Positions 1-6,771 of a stretch of 32,364 nucleotides of DNA are shown piece after piece. Both the position numbers and the translations under genes were made by a program. The stretch comes from Clostridia bacterium (GTDB taxonomy: Bacteria > Bacillota_A > Clostridia > Oscillospirales > CAG-272), in contig JAFTLD010000074.1 of NCBI GenBank assembly GCA_017452945.1, forward strand, positions 1 through 32,364. Reading direction: 5' to 3'. How positions within the stretch are numbered: the first letter of the stretch is position 1; each line of letters opens with the position of its first letter. Below the pieces are notes generated by a model. It was not told the origin of the DNA. It made no database searches and saw only the letters and a program-made list of their open reading frames with translations.

Positions 1-144
1 ATCCTCATCAATCCACTCATTAGCAATATCGTCTGTTAAATAATCTCCTAATGCAGCCCGTCCTGCAATCTGTTCTTCATAAGGGGCTGACAACATAATA
101 GCTTTATCAATCAGATATGTTATTTGATTGCTTACGAAAGACAT
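1..144 (-). CDS. Hypothetical protein, N-terminal 48 residues only
   Basis: This gene starts at an ATG at 144-142 and runs off the left edge of the window, so only 48 codons are visible. An AAGGAG ribosome binding site lies about 8 bases upstream of the ATG, which fixes the start. The visible part is soluble and mildly acidic, begins MSFVSNQITYLIDKAIML and ends in an Asp/Glu-rich stretch. It has no signal peptide or membrane segment. I do not recognise the family and propose no function. Its upstream side is the repeat-rich region at 150-460. Confidence 0.6.
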   Translation of the reverse strand, partial: MSFVSNQITYLIDKAIMLSAPYEEQIAGRAALGDYLTDDIANEWIDED

Positions 145-162
145 AATATGTTCTCCTTACAG

Positions 163-460
163 TGTAACAGGTGACGGTTATCTGTTACATGATATCCCCT
201 TATACTATAAGGGATTTTTCGTGTTGCGCGTAACGGAAGGGACAGGCCCTTGTTACACCGCATGATCGGTTTTCGTATCGTGTTCGGTAGTGTCGCGGCG
301 TAACAATGCTCCGTCCCCGGTTACGCGCATTCCCGAACGCATTGTTGGATTTTTTCGCTTTTGGACGTAGGGCGGGGTACTCCCGTAGGGCGAGGGCTTG
401 CTCCCGCAGCACAAGCAAGCGTGTAACTTGGTTCCGTCCCCCTGTTACGCGCGCGGAATT
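163..460. repeat. Repeat-rich intergenic region with GTAAC...GTTAC palindromes
   Basis: This stretch has no credible gene; open frames here lack ribosome binding sites and consist of repeat sequence. Four short imperfect palindromes of about 30 bases are visible at roughly 163-191, 229-260, 299-328 and 421-452. Each has GTAAC at one end and GTTAC at the other, with a GTCCC/GGGAC-like core in most copies. The copy at 229-260 is inverted relative to those at 299 and 421. A separate AT-containing hairpin at 194-215 is followed by TTTTT and could be a plus-strand terminator, although no plus-strand gene precedes it here. Positions 365-420 are GC-rich, with short repeats of GTAGGGCG and GCTTGCTCCC. 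The layout resembles dispersed REP-like elements; function unknown. Confidence 0.6.
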
Positions 461-564
461 TGCCCAACCTCTCAAAATACGATTTTCTGTAAAAATTATA
501 TCATTTTGCCTTTATTTTGTCAATCTTGTGAATGCATGATTTTTCCCTTTCATGCTTTTTTTGC

Positions 565-593
565 TTGACACGTCTTTGGCGATATGGTATACT
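565..593 (+). promoter_or_regulatory. Sigma-A-type promoter for the PAP2 gene
   Basis: A perfect TTGACA -35 box at 565-570 and a TATACT -10 box at 588-593 are separated by 17 bases. TG at 585-586 gives an extended -10. The PAP2 start codon lies 28 bases downstream of the -10 box, behind a GAAGGGGG ribosome binding site. Confidence 0.85.
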
Positions 594-621
594 GAATGCA
601 TCAAAATGAAGGGGGCTTTAC

Positions 622-1554
622 ATGGAAGTTCTGTATTTTTTGGAAAGCATCCGCAATCCGGTGTTGGATTTTATCGTTCAGGCTATCACGTTCGTGGGTG
701 AGGAGACCTTTTTCTTGGCGCTCGGCCTGTTTCTGATCTGGTGCTGCAACAAGCGCGACGGCTATTTGGTATTGCTGGTCAGCTTTTCGGGCATTGTGAT
801 CAATCAATTTCTCAAAATGCTGTTCCGCGTTCCCCGTCCGTGGGTAAAGGATCCCAATTTCACCATTGTGGAATCAGCGCGTGAAGGCGCGGGCGGCTAT
901 TCCTTCCCCAGCGGTCACACACAAAACAGCGTGGGCATGCTCGGTGCGCTCGGTGTATCCTCCAAAAAGCTTTGGGTAAAGATCCTTTGCATTGTGGGCG
1001 TGATTTTGGTTCCCTTTTCGCGCATGTATCTGGGTGTACACACACCGCAGGACGTGCTGGTTTCCATGGCCATTGCGTTTGCGCTGATCGTACTATTCGA
1101 TATTTTGCTCCGACTCAATGAAAAGCACCCTTACGTGATCTACATCGTCATCGGTGTGATGTTCGCCATGGTCGTAGCGTTTCTGGTCTTTTTGTACGTA
1201 TATCCCTTCCCCGAGGACGTCTTTTTCGAGGAAAACGTGGGCAACTACAATTCCGCGCTCAAAAACGCTTATACCATGCTTGGCTGCGTGCTTGGCGTGC
1301 TGGTATTCCGCTTGGTGGACGACAAGATCACGCACTATGACACAAAAGCCGTTTGGTGGGCGCAGCTGCTCAAGCTCGTAATCGGTCTTGGCATCGTTAT
1401 GCTGGTCAAGGAAGGCACGAAGCCGATACTGGACGCCATCTTTGGCGGTCACATGGCAGCGCGTGCCGTGCGGTATTTCTTAGTCGTCCTGGCAGCAATG
1501 GGGTGGACGTTTACCTTCAAGTTCTGGGCAAAGCTGGGGCGAAAGGATAAATAA
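622..1554 (+). CDS. PAP2-superfamily membrane phosphatase
   Basis: This 310-residue integral membrane protein carries all three signature motifs of the PAP2 (type 2 phosphatidic acid phosphatase) family. They are K-x6-RP at residues 65-73, PSGH at 96-99, and SR-x5-H-x3-D at 133-144 with His140 as the presumed nucleophile. In the family, these residues hydrolyse lipid phosphates or polyprenyl (undecaprenyl) pyrophosphate on the outer face of the membrane. Several hydrophobic segments before and after the catalytic core fit a six-or-more-helix topology. The C-terminal half (about 165-310) is longer than in the smallest PAP2 enzymes and adds membrane segments. The gene stands alone between its own promoter (565-593) and terminator (1620-1649). 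Undecaprenyl-PP recycling is plausible, but the substrate cannot be decided from the sequence. Confidence 0.92.
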   Translation: MEVLYFLESIRNPVLDFIVQAITFVGEETFFLALGLFLIWCCNKRDGYLVLLVSFSGIVINQFLKMLFRVPRPWVKDPNFTIVESAREGAGGYSFPSGHTQNSVGMLGALGVSSKKLWVKILCIVGVILVPFSRMYLGVHTPQDVLVSMAIAFALIVLFDILLRLNEKHPYVIYIVIGVMFAMVVAFLVFLYVYPFPEDVFFEENVGNYNSALKNAYTMLGCVLGVLVFRLVDDKITHYDTKAVWWAQLLKLVIGLGIVMLVKEGTKPILDAIFGGHMAARAVRYFLVVLAAMGWTFTFKFWAKLGRKDK

Positions 1555-1619
1555 AAATCAACCAAAAATAGCAAAAGCCTTGCATAGGGCAGACAAATTT
1601 ACAGATGTAAAACATAACG

Positions 1620-1649
1620 AAAGCAGAAGTCGTACGGCTTCTGCTTTTT
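1620..1649 (+). terminator. Rho-independent terminator after the PAP2 gene
   Basis: An inverted repeat, AAAGCAGAAG with CTTCTGCTTT around an 8-base loop, is followed by a short T run. It lies 65 bases past the PAP2 stop codon. Confidence 0.8.
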
Positions 1650-1667
1650 GATATTATAGGACGTGAA

Positions 1668-1918
1668 GGAGCGGTGAAATGGGAACCCCTACCACCGCCC
1701 GTTCACAGGCTCACTCCGCGGTCCCCCTCCCCAGCGGGGAGGCTTTGTATCGGGCATCCGCACCGTATAGACGAGCAAGACGGAAACATGAAAATCATTC
1801 ACCCAAACGGACAAATAAACAAAAGTGGACGCGCGTAAGAGCCTCCCCGCTGCGGGAGGGGGACCGCGGAGTGAGCCTGCGAACGGGCGGTGGTGGGGGT
1901 TCCCGTTTAGCTGCTCTT
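1668..1918. mobile_element. MITE-like element with ~65-bp terminal inverted repeats
   Basis: The left arm (about 1677-1744) and right arm (about 1840-1908) are reverse complements over some 65 bases with only a few mismatches and one single-base shift. The arms contain the strings ACCACCGCCCGTTC and CTCACTCCGCGGTCCCCCTC and their complements. Weaker complementarity extends out to about 1668 and 1918. The roughly 95-base interior is AT-richer and has no protein-coding signal; the 83-residue open frame across the element is an artefact. No transposase is present, so this would be a non-autonomous element or a large structured intergenic repeat. A clear target-site duplication was not found by eye. 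Confidence 0.7.
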
Positions 1919-1935
1919 TCCCATCTTTGATAATT

Positions 1936-1965
1936 AGAAAGCAGAAACCATGGTTCCTGCTTTCT
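1936..1965 (-). terminator. Bidirectional-looking terminator hairpin downstream of the 2003-6000 gene run
   Basis: AGAAAGCAG(A/G)AACC pairs with GGTTCCTGCTTTCT around a minimal loop, with one G-U position. It sits just past the stop codon of the last minus-strand gene (2003) and is followed by pyrimidine-rich sequence on both strands. Confidence 0.6.
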
Positions 1966-2002
1966 TTTGTTCAATTTTCTCCCTAATTTCGCAGCTCTAT
2001 CC

Positions 2003-2908
2003 TCAATATCCGATCTCTTTTATAAATACTTTTACTTCCTCTTTATGCTCTGCTTTTGTATTCACAAGCACTACCGTATTTTCGATTCTTGCAACGTACA
2101 TATAGCTCTCACCACTTGTTGCGCTGTATTTTTCATAGTCCGAGGAGCTTGAGGACGAGGTGGAATAATCTTGATTTTCCGAAACGATACTTTCAAAATC
2201 TGTTTTCTTCGATTTGTAAAAGCTTTTTGCCGACGAAGGATCGCCAAAGCTGTAAAAATAGATTTGATAACCGTCTTGTTCATCCTGCGCGATAAATACG
2301 GTTTGCCGATCTGTGCCCAACGCCTTGTCGGTTTGGACTTGATAACCGCTCGCGAGAGCCTTCGCCCCAAATGCATCCGCACCGAGCGGCTCTTTGGCAG
2401 ATGCCCCGCCGACCCCGATCATGATGGCAACCAAAACCGATGCGACGATCAGGCAGGCAGCTCCTATGATGTATTTCGCAACCGGCCACATTTTCTTTTT
2501 GTAGCCGGAATTTTGCATCAGCTCCTTGACAGGCTTTATATATTCCGCAGGACTGAAGCTCACGTCTACGATTCCGGTCTTGCCCGTTTGTTTATCGATA
2601 CCAAGGCCAATCGTTCTGCTTGCTCTTTTTCCGTAAAATACACGTTTTCTGAATCCAACTCCGCTGCCATGTGCCGACCCGGATGTATCTACATGCTTCT
2701 CGACCTCGTAATACGTGCCGTCATCGTTTACCGTAACCGTATACTCAAATTCTCTCATTTCATTTGAGACCGAGGTTGGCGAAAACAACACGGCGTCCAT
2801 CCACTTGACGCGTGTAATGATTTGATTCCCTTCCACCGTGATAACGTATTTTTTATCGTCACCGTTCAGGGCAAGCGCACCTTGCAAAACCTCTTGCTTT
2901 GTCATCAT
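2003..2908 (-). CDS. Hypothetical single-pass membrane protein
   Basis: This 301-residue protein has a probable cytoplasmic N-terminal domain (about 1-140), one strong membrane segment at about 145-170 and a C-terminal domain probably outside the cell. The N-terminal part is beta-rich, with alternating hydrophobic and charged residues around the VTVEGNQIITRVKWMDAVLF region. The C-terminal part contains a serine-rich stretch (SSSSSS, about residues 250-257). Two adjacent ATGs (2908, 2905) follow an AAAGGCGG-like ribosome binding site, and either could be used. It lies 12 bases after the preceding gene and is the last gene of the 2003-6000 run, before the hairpin at 1936-1965. I do not recognise a named family; function unknown. 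Confidence 0.75.
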   Translation of the reverse strand: MMTKQEVLQGALALNGDDKKYVITVEGNQIITRVKWMDAVLFSPTSVSNEMREFEYTVTVNDDGTYYEVEKHVDTSGSAHGSGVGFRKRVFYGKRASRTIGLGIDKQTGKTGIVDVSFSPAEYIKPVKELMQNSGYKKKMWPVAKYIIGAACLIVASVLVAIMIGVGGASAKEPLGADAFGAKALASGYQVQTDKALGTDRQTVFIAQDEQDGYQIYFYSFGDPSSAKSFYKSKKTDFESIVSENQDYSTSSSSSSDYEKYSATSGESYMYVARIENTVVLVNTKAEHKEEVKVFIKEIGY

Positions 2909-2920
2909 AATACCGCCTTT

Positions 2921-3391
2921 TTATTTCATGATTGCGTCGTCGATCTGCTTTTTCCACTCCTTATTGTAGGAAACAACGACTGCAACGACTTGGCCGTTTG
3001 CGCTGACCAGGATCTGATTTCTATAGGTTTTGACCGATGTTATCGTATGCATCGGGATGATGATCTCTTTTGTGGAAAGGTTGATCTTGTGGGGATAGAA
3101 TTCAAGTCCCTGCTCAGTAAAAAACATCCAACCGCCGTTTCCGTTGACCGTGGCTCCGCCATCGCAGATGATCCGTCTTTCCTTTGCGATTTGCTCTCGC
3201 TTTTTATCAAACTTTTTTTCCTGATATTTCACAAAAAGGAACATCAAAAATGCAAAAAGAAATCCGCACAAAACGCCCAAGATGATTCCGATCAGCAAGT
3301 TGAGGTGCCTAAGACCAAACATCACTCCCATGGGTATTCCGAACAGCACACCCATCAGGCCATATTCCTTGATTCCGTTTCTGTATATCAT
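2921..3391 (-). CDS. Membrane protein with GRAM/bacterial-PH-like C-terminal domain
   Basis: The protein is 156 residues from the ATG at 3391. That start is chosen because an AAGGAG site lies directly upstream, while the longer open frame beginning at 3451 would overlap the preceding gene without a ribosome binding site. Two hydrophobic segments (about residues 8-50) are followed by a Lys/Glu-rich linker and a beta-strand-rich domain of about 80 residues (about 72-150). This domain has the look of a GRAM or bacterial PH-like fold: it contains GGWMFFTEQGLEFYPHK, then IIIPMHTITSV, and ends in an amphipathic helix. The family assignment is by pattern only. Such domains often bind lipids or partner proteins. 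It is part of the 2003-6000 operon. Confidence 0.75.
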   Translation of the reverse strand: MIYRNGIKEYGLMGVLFGIPMGVMFGLRHLNLLIGIILGVLCGFLFAFLMFLFVKYQEKKFDKKREQIAKERRIICDGGATVNGNGGWMFFTEQGLEFYPHKINLSTKEIIIPMHTITSVKTYRNQILVSANGQVVAVVVSYNKEWKKQIDDAIMK

Positions 3392-3425
3392 ATGTATCTC
3401 CTTTTTTCTTGTGGTGTCGGTATGA

Positions 3426-4142
3426 TCATTCCTGCGCTCTTGCCTGCTCAATGCAGCCGGTCAGCTCCTCGTTGATGATGGGATAGAGGGTATCCGTCCC
3501 CATACGCAGATAGTAGCGCCCATCGTACGCATAAACGTCTGCATAGTCATGCATAAAAGCAAACTCTACTGAAGACATGGTTGCTGTGCAGACCTTTTTC
3601 ATATCGGCATTGTAAGAGATGGCGGCATGCATATCGACCGTTTCTTCCAGCTTGGCGGTATCGGGCAGGCTTTGGCCACAGACATCCCAACACAGCTCAG
3701 TTATCATGATATCCGGAGCCTCATAGCCCTCTAAAACGTAGTAAAACGGAGGCACGCCTTCCAGGCTCAGATAAATGGGGGTTCCCTGCTCGGTCACGGC
3801 GTTTTCCGAGACGTAGACGTTGTAATTACAGTAAAAATGCAGAATCTTGCGGTAGTGGATCTTCCCCGCGTATTGCATTTTCTCATCATCAAAATGCCAG
3901 TCTGTGTCATAGTCCCCCACGTACACGTTCCCATGATATATAACCTTATCCAGCTCACCGGGCAGCATGACGACGTCGGTGTCGTGATAGATCAACTTTT
4001 GCATGAACGGATTTCCGATAAATACGGGAACGTCGCTGTAATACGCACGGTAGCGCAGAATCGGGACAACGACCAGAAGCAGTGTGATGACACAGAGCAA
4101 GGTGCCTGTGCAGGCAATCGCTTTTTTTGTATTTTTCTTCAT
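3426..4142 (-). CDS. Hypothetical membrane-anchored extracytoplasmic protein
   Basis: This 238-residue protein has a basic N-terminus (MKKNTKK) followed by one long hydrophobic segment at about residues 8-29, serving as an uncleaved signal anchor or a signal peptide. The remainder is soluble and Tyr/Asp-rich, with three cysteines near residues 150-190 that might pair outside the cell. The start at 4142 is preceded by an AAAAGGTAAG-type ribosome binding site. It lies 9 bases after the duplicated fragment at 4152-4289 and 34 bases before the next gene, as expected for an operon. I recognise no family and cannot give a function. Confidence 0.75.
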   Translation of the reverse strand: MKKNTKKAIACTGTLLCVITLLLVVVPILRYRAYYSDVPVFIGNPFMQKLIYHDTDVVMLPGELDKVIYHGNVYVGDYDTDWHFDDEKMQYAGKIHYRKILHFYCNYNVYVSENAVTEQGTPIYLSLEGVPPFYYVLEGYEAPDIMITELCWDVCGQSLPDTAKLEETVDMHAAISYNADMKKVCTATMSSVEFAFMHDYADVYAYDGRYYLRMGTDTLYPIINEELTGCIEQARAQE

Positions 4143-4151
4143 ACTTACCTT

Positions 4152-4289
4152 TTATGGCTCGGGCAGCACCTTGACCGTAAACAGCTCATAAGTAAACTCA
4201 CTGTGCAATTCCTTTTCTCCGTCAGAGCCGACCAAGTATATCTTTGTGTTGTTGCCATGTTCATCCAGCTCATACAGAATCAAATTCAT
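4152..4289 (-). pseudogene. Duplicated C-terminal fragment of the 4671-5441 lipoprotein
   Basis: This stretch repeats the last ~120 bases of the gene at 4671-5441 nearly identically. Both encode LYELDEHGNNTKIYLVGSD and the following TYELFTVKV, then differ at the last residues (LPEP against VPES). Most of the differences are silent. The fragment lacks the lipoprotein signal and the upstream repeats of the full gene. It may still be translated: an ATG at 4289-4287 overlaps the TGA of the preceding gene as ATGA, and a GGAG lies just upstream. The result would be a 45-residue peptide with no export signal. It is best read as a remnant of a local duplication or recombination. Confidence 0.7.
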
Positions 4290-4660
4290 AAAAATCTCCA
4301 TGCGGTTATTAGAGCGAGCCCCCTGTAATAAGGCCAATAAAAACCGTCTGCCGAGCCGGTATTTGACCAGACGGTATACCAATTCTGTATGGTCCATTGG
4401 CCCTCTTGGTTTTTTGCAAATGTGATCACGTCGCCCGAATCAGATACGTAAAACACCTTGGCTTGGGCTTCGGAATAAGAAAGCACCTTGAAATAAGTGG
4501 CACCGTCAAGCATGTTTGTCTGCTTTTCTAAGCCCTCAAACTGATCTCCATATCGGGCAGTCAAATATTCGGCCTTGATATACGGTGACACGACCGCAGC
4601 TGTTAGTAACAGAAGAAAAATAACAGATATTACTATGATTGTGACAGTCGTTTTCTTCAT
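4286..4660 (-). CDS. Small membrane-anchored protein, hypothetical
   Basis: This 124-residue protein begins MKKTTVTIIVISVIFLLLL and has a single N-terminal hydrophobic segment (about residues 5-26) as signal anchor. A short extracytoplasmic domain containing YFKVLSYSEAQAKVFYVSDSG follows. The AAGGAG ribosome binding site overlaps the stop codon of the upstream gene, only 10 bases away, so the two are co-translated. The last residues (about GLALITAWRFL) are unlike an ordinary domain end. They may have been created when the duplicated fragment at 4152-4289 joined here, so the protein may be truncated relative to its ancestor. No family recognised. Confidence 0.7.
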   Translation of the reverse strand: MKKTTVTIIVISVIFLLLLTAAVVSPYIKAEYLTARYGDQFEGLEKQTNMLDGATYFKVLSYSEAQAKVFYVSDSGDVITFAKNQEGQWTIQNWYTVWSNTGSADGFYWPYYRGLALITAWRFL

Positions 4661-4670
4661 GTATTACTCC

Positions 4671-5441
4671 TTATGATTCCGGCACCACCTTGACGGTAAA
4701 CAGCTCGTAAGTAAACTCACTGTGCAATTCCTTTTCTCCGTCAGAGCCGACCAAGTATATCTTTGTATTGTTGCCGTGCTCGTCCAGCTCATACAGATAG
4801 TGGCGAAGCACCTGATCATCGGAATCGGAGGTTTGCGTCACCTCAATCAGCTTGTTATCCTCATTGTAAACGTATACGCCCGTGATGCCGGAGATATGCT
4901 GCTCCATGATACGGCCGTCTTCATAATACAGCGTGTACGTCGTGGGATCAGAGGCAGATTCCACCCTATAGCTGCCATCCTCGGCATAGATATAGACCTG
5001 CACTGCTTTGCCATCCGAAAGCTTGGCTGCAACTCTGCCCTGCTTGTCATATCGGTAGGTATACGTTGCCTCGTTCGTGCTCCAGAATTGCTGCTCCTCG
5101 ATCAGTCTGCCGTTTTCGTCATAGATATTGATCAGCTGCACAAAGGGCTCTTGCTTCCCCGTATCCACCGAACGCTTGGTATGGTTCTGACGCTCGTCGT
5201 ACTCATACAGCCAAGTACCCTGATACACGTCATACAGGTTATAATTTTCGTTACTGATCATGTTGCCGTACTCGTTATAGGTGTAAGTCCCCTTGCTGTC
5301 CTCTTTATGATGGATATAGGAGGTTGCCAGCCAGACCTGCTTTTCGGTGGGCTGCTCCTTGGCAGGATTGCAGCAGGCAAATGACGCAAGCAGCGCAAGC
5401 GTCAACACGACCAAAATGATCTTGTGAATCATACGTTTCAT
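4671..5441 (-). CDS. Putative lipoprotein with YD/RHS-like repeats
   Basis: The protein is 256 residues from the ATG at 5441, chosen because GGGGAAGGA lies directly upstream; an earlier in-frame ATG at 5468 overlaps the previous gene and has a poorer context. The N-terminus is a lipoprotein-type signal: basic residues, a hydrophobic core, then SFACC with a cysteine at about residue 23 or 24. The mature part consists of short repeats of the kind YTYNEYGNM, WLYEYDERQN, NIYDENGRLIEE, YRYDKQGRV and YVYNEDNKL, resembling the YD repeats of RHS-type proteins and related secreted beta-strand repeats. It is probably anchored to the outer face of the membrane. Its 3' end is duplicated at 4152-4289. Binding partner and function are unknown. 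Confidence 0.75.
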   Translation of the reverse strand: MKRMIHKIILVVLTLALLASFACCNPAKEQPTEKQVWLATSYIHHKEDSKGTYTYNEYGNMISNENYNLYDVYQGTWLYEYDERQNHTKRSVDTGKQEPFVQLINIYDENGRLIEEQQFWSTNEATYTYRYDKQGRVAAKLSDGKAVQVYIYAEDGSYRVESASDPTTYTLYYEDGRIMEQHISGITGVYVYNEDNKLIEVTQTSDSDDQVLRHYLYELDEHGNNTKIYLVGSDGEKELHSEFTYELFTVKVVPES

Positions 5442-5457
5442 AGTCCTTCCCCTTTCT

Positions 5458-6000
5458 TTACGCTTCATCCGTGCGGCGGTAGAGGCGTGCGTTATAGACC
5501 GCGACGATCTTGCCCTTGTAGATGATCAGGTGCATGTTGTCCCCGACTCTGGTATAATCCGCGGTAGATTGCTCCACGAACACACTGTCGTATCTGCCGA
5601 AATCCATGACGGGCTGGCTTGCGCGGATCAGAAGCAGCCAGATCGGATAAAAGAATCTTTCCACCGAAAACAGATAATACCACAGATTGAAGCGTCGGTC
5701 GATGCGCTGTACCTCCTGCGTGGAGACGGTAAAATCCCCCGAGCGGATCATGGCTATCCTTTTGATCAACTGCACAGCATGCGCGATGACAAACGGCAGC
5801 ACAAACACCCAATCGGCCAAGAGATAGAGATCACTCAAGCCATCATTCCCCAAGCCAAAGACAATCAAAAGTGATAACACGAAACAAATCAAAACGATCA
5901 CATAAGGGCCTAACATGCCAAGAGCAATTCGTTTGAGGTCCTTTTTCATTTGTTCGGTTACGAAATCAAGTGTCAGTTCTGTTCTTTGATCCTTTGCCAT
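5458..6000 (-). CDS. Hypothetical membrane protein, first gene of the 2003-6000 operon
   Basis: The protein is 180 residues from the ATG at 6000. An AAAGGAAG ribosome binding site supports this start and is itself part of the upstream ATG context at 6018. There are two clear hydrophobic segments: one around PYVIVLICFVLSLLIVFGLG (about 32-52) and one around WVFVLPFVIAHAVQLI (about 64-82). A third weaker one lies near FFYPIWLLLI (about 125). The C-terminal tail of about 45 residues is soluble, contains LIIYKGKIVAVYNARLY and may form a small beta-rich domain. A TATAAT-like -10 box at 6036-6041 suggests transcription of the operon starts just upstream. Family and function unknown. Confidence 0.75.
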   Translation of the reverse strand: MAKDQRTELTLDFVTEQMKKDLKRIALGMLGPYVIVLICFVLSLLIVFGLGNDGLSDLYLLADWVFVLPFVIAHAVQLIKRIAMIRSGDFTVSTQEVQRIDRRFNLWYYLFSVERFFYPIWLLLIRASQPVMDFGRYDSVFVEQSTADYTRVGDNMHLIIYKGKIVAVYNARLYRRTDEA

Positions 6001-6035
6001 ATTGTGTCTTCCTTTCAAAATAAAAATGTCTCTAC

Positions 6036-6041
6036 ATTATA
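6036..6041 (-). promoter_or_regulatory. Candidate -10 box for the 2003-6000 operon
   Basis: TATAAT on the minus strand lies 35 bases upstream of the first start codon of the operon. No good -35 hexamer is visible at 16-18 bases; the AT-rich sequence upstream contains only weak TTTTTG-type matches. Either the promoter is weak or the transcript depends on an activator. Confidence 0.5.
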
Positions 6042-6104
6042 TAACACAGCTTTTGCGCAAAAATTTGACACGATTTCAAAAAATTTTCTAAATATTTTTG
6101 TACG

Positions 6105-6155
6105 AGCAAAGCACCCCCGATTGGCCGCGTTTGGCATCCTGATCGGGGGTTGCTT
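6105..6155 (-). terminator. Hairpin downstream of the cytidylate-kinase-like gene
   Basis: GCAAAGCACCCCCGAT pairs with ATCGGGGGTTGCTTT across a roughly 20-base loop. It lies between the kinase stop codon (6166) and the promoter region of the next operon, as expected for a transcription terminator, although the trailing T run is short. Confidence 0.6.
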
Positions 6156-6165
6156 TGTTATGTAA

Positions 6166-6747
6166 TTAATCGAATACGCGACGGATGTAGCTTGCCTCGT
6201 CCGCTACGTAGCTTTCGTACGCTGCGACAATGATATCGACGATCTCGTCGGGCGTGCGCGCGGTGGTGTCCACAATCAGGTCAAAGTTGCCATAATCGTA
6301 GTAATCCACGCCATAGATCTGCATAAATCTCGCCTGCTCGACCTGGCTGCGCTCAATCAGCTCTTCGCAGGCCTCCTTTTCATCGGCATAATGCTCCTCG
6401 CAGCCGCGCTGATTGAGCATAACGCGTCTGGCTGCCTCGCAGGGCTCGATGGTCAAAAAGATCTTGAAGGATTTGACCGCAAAATGCCATGCCATACGGG
6501 AATCGAAGATCAGCTTTTCTTCTGCCTTTTCAATAGACAGTTGCTTGACCTTATCGTCGATGACGTAGTCCAAGGAAGGGTCCTCGCGCAGTCTTTTATT
6601 CAGCTCCAGCGTGGTAATGCCCATGCTTCTTGCAACCTCACGCTGGAACGCGCCTGTGCTGTAGATCTCAAAGCCGTATCTGTCCTTGAGCAGATTGCAG
6701 ACGGTGGATTTGCCGCTGCCAAGCTTGCCTGTGATGGAAATCAACAT
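6166..6747 (-). CDS. Cytidylate kinase-like family P-loop kinase
   Basis: This 193-residue protein starts with a Walker A P-loop, GKLGSGKST, at residues 7-15, directly after the first beta strand. It continues with the pattern of the cytidylate-kinase-like group: FEIYSTGAFQREVARSMGIT, then LIFDSRMAWHF at about residues 79-89. A charged lid-like helix region follows at about 110-140. The family phosphorylates nucleoside monophosphates, but this subgroup is poorly characterised and the substrate cannot be assumed to be CMP. The length is typical. A GGAGG-type ribosome binding site precedes the start. The gene lies 24 bases downstream of pcrA on the same strand and probably shares its transcript. 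Confidence 0.85.
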   Translation of the reverse strand: MLISITGKLGSGKSTVCNLLKDRYGFEIYSTGAFQREVARSMGITTLELNKRLREDPSLDYVIDDKVKQLSIEKAEEKLIFDSRMAWHFAVKSFKIFLTIEPCEAARRVMLNQRGCEEHYADEKEACEELIERSQVEQARFMQIYGVDYYDYGNFDLIVDTTARTPDEIVDIIVAAYESYVADEASYIRRVFD

Positions 6748-6771
6748 GATATGTATGCCTCCGAAATGATT

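Noticed and set aside
200..539. Two open frames (200-475 minus, 306-539 plus) in the repeat region
   Set aside because: They translate palindromic repeats, overlap each other, and have no ribosome binding site or credible protein pattern.
1679..1930. 83-residue plus-strand open frame in the MITE-like element
   Set aside because: It spans both inverted repeats, so its sequence follows from the palindrome; no coding signal.
6105..6155. Riboswitch or leader for the 2003-6000 operon
   Set aside because: The hairpin lies upstream of the probable -10 box (6036-6041), outside the operon's transcript, and fits better as the terminator of the kinase gene.
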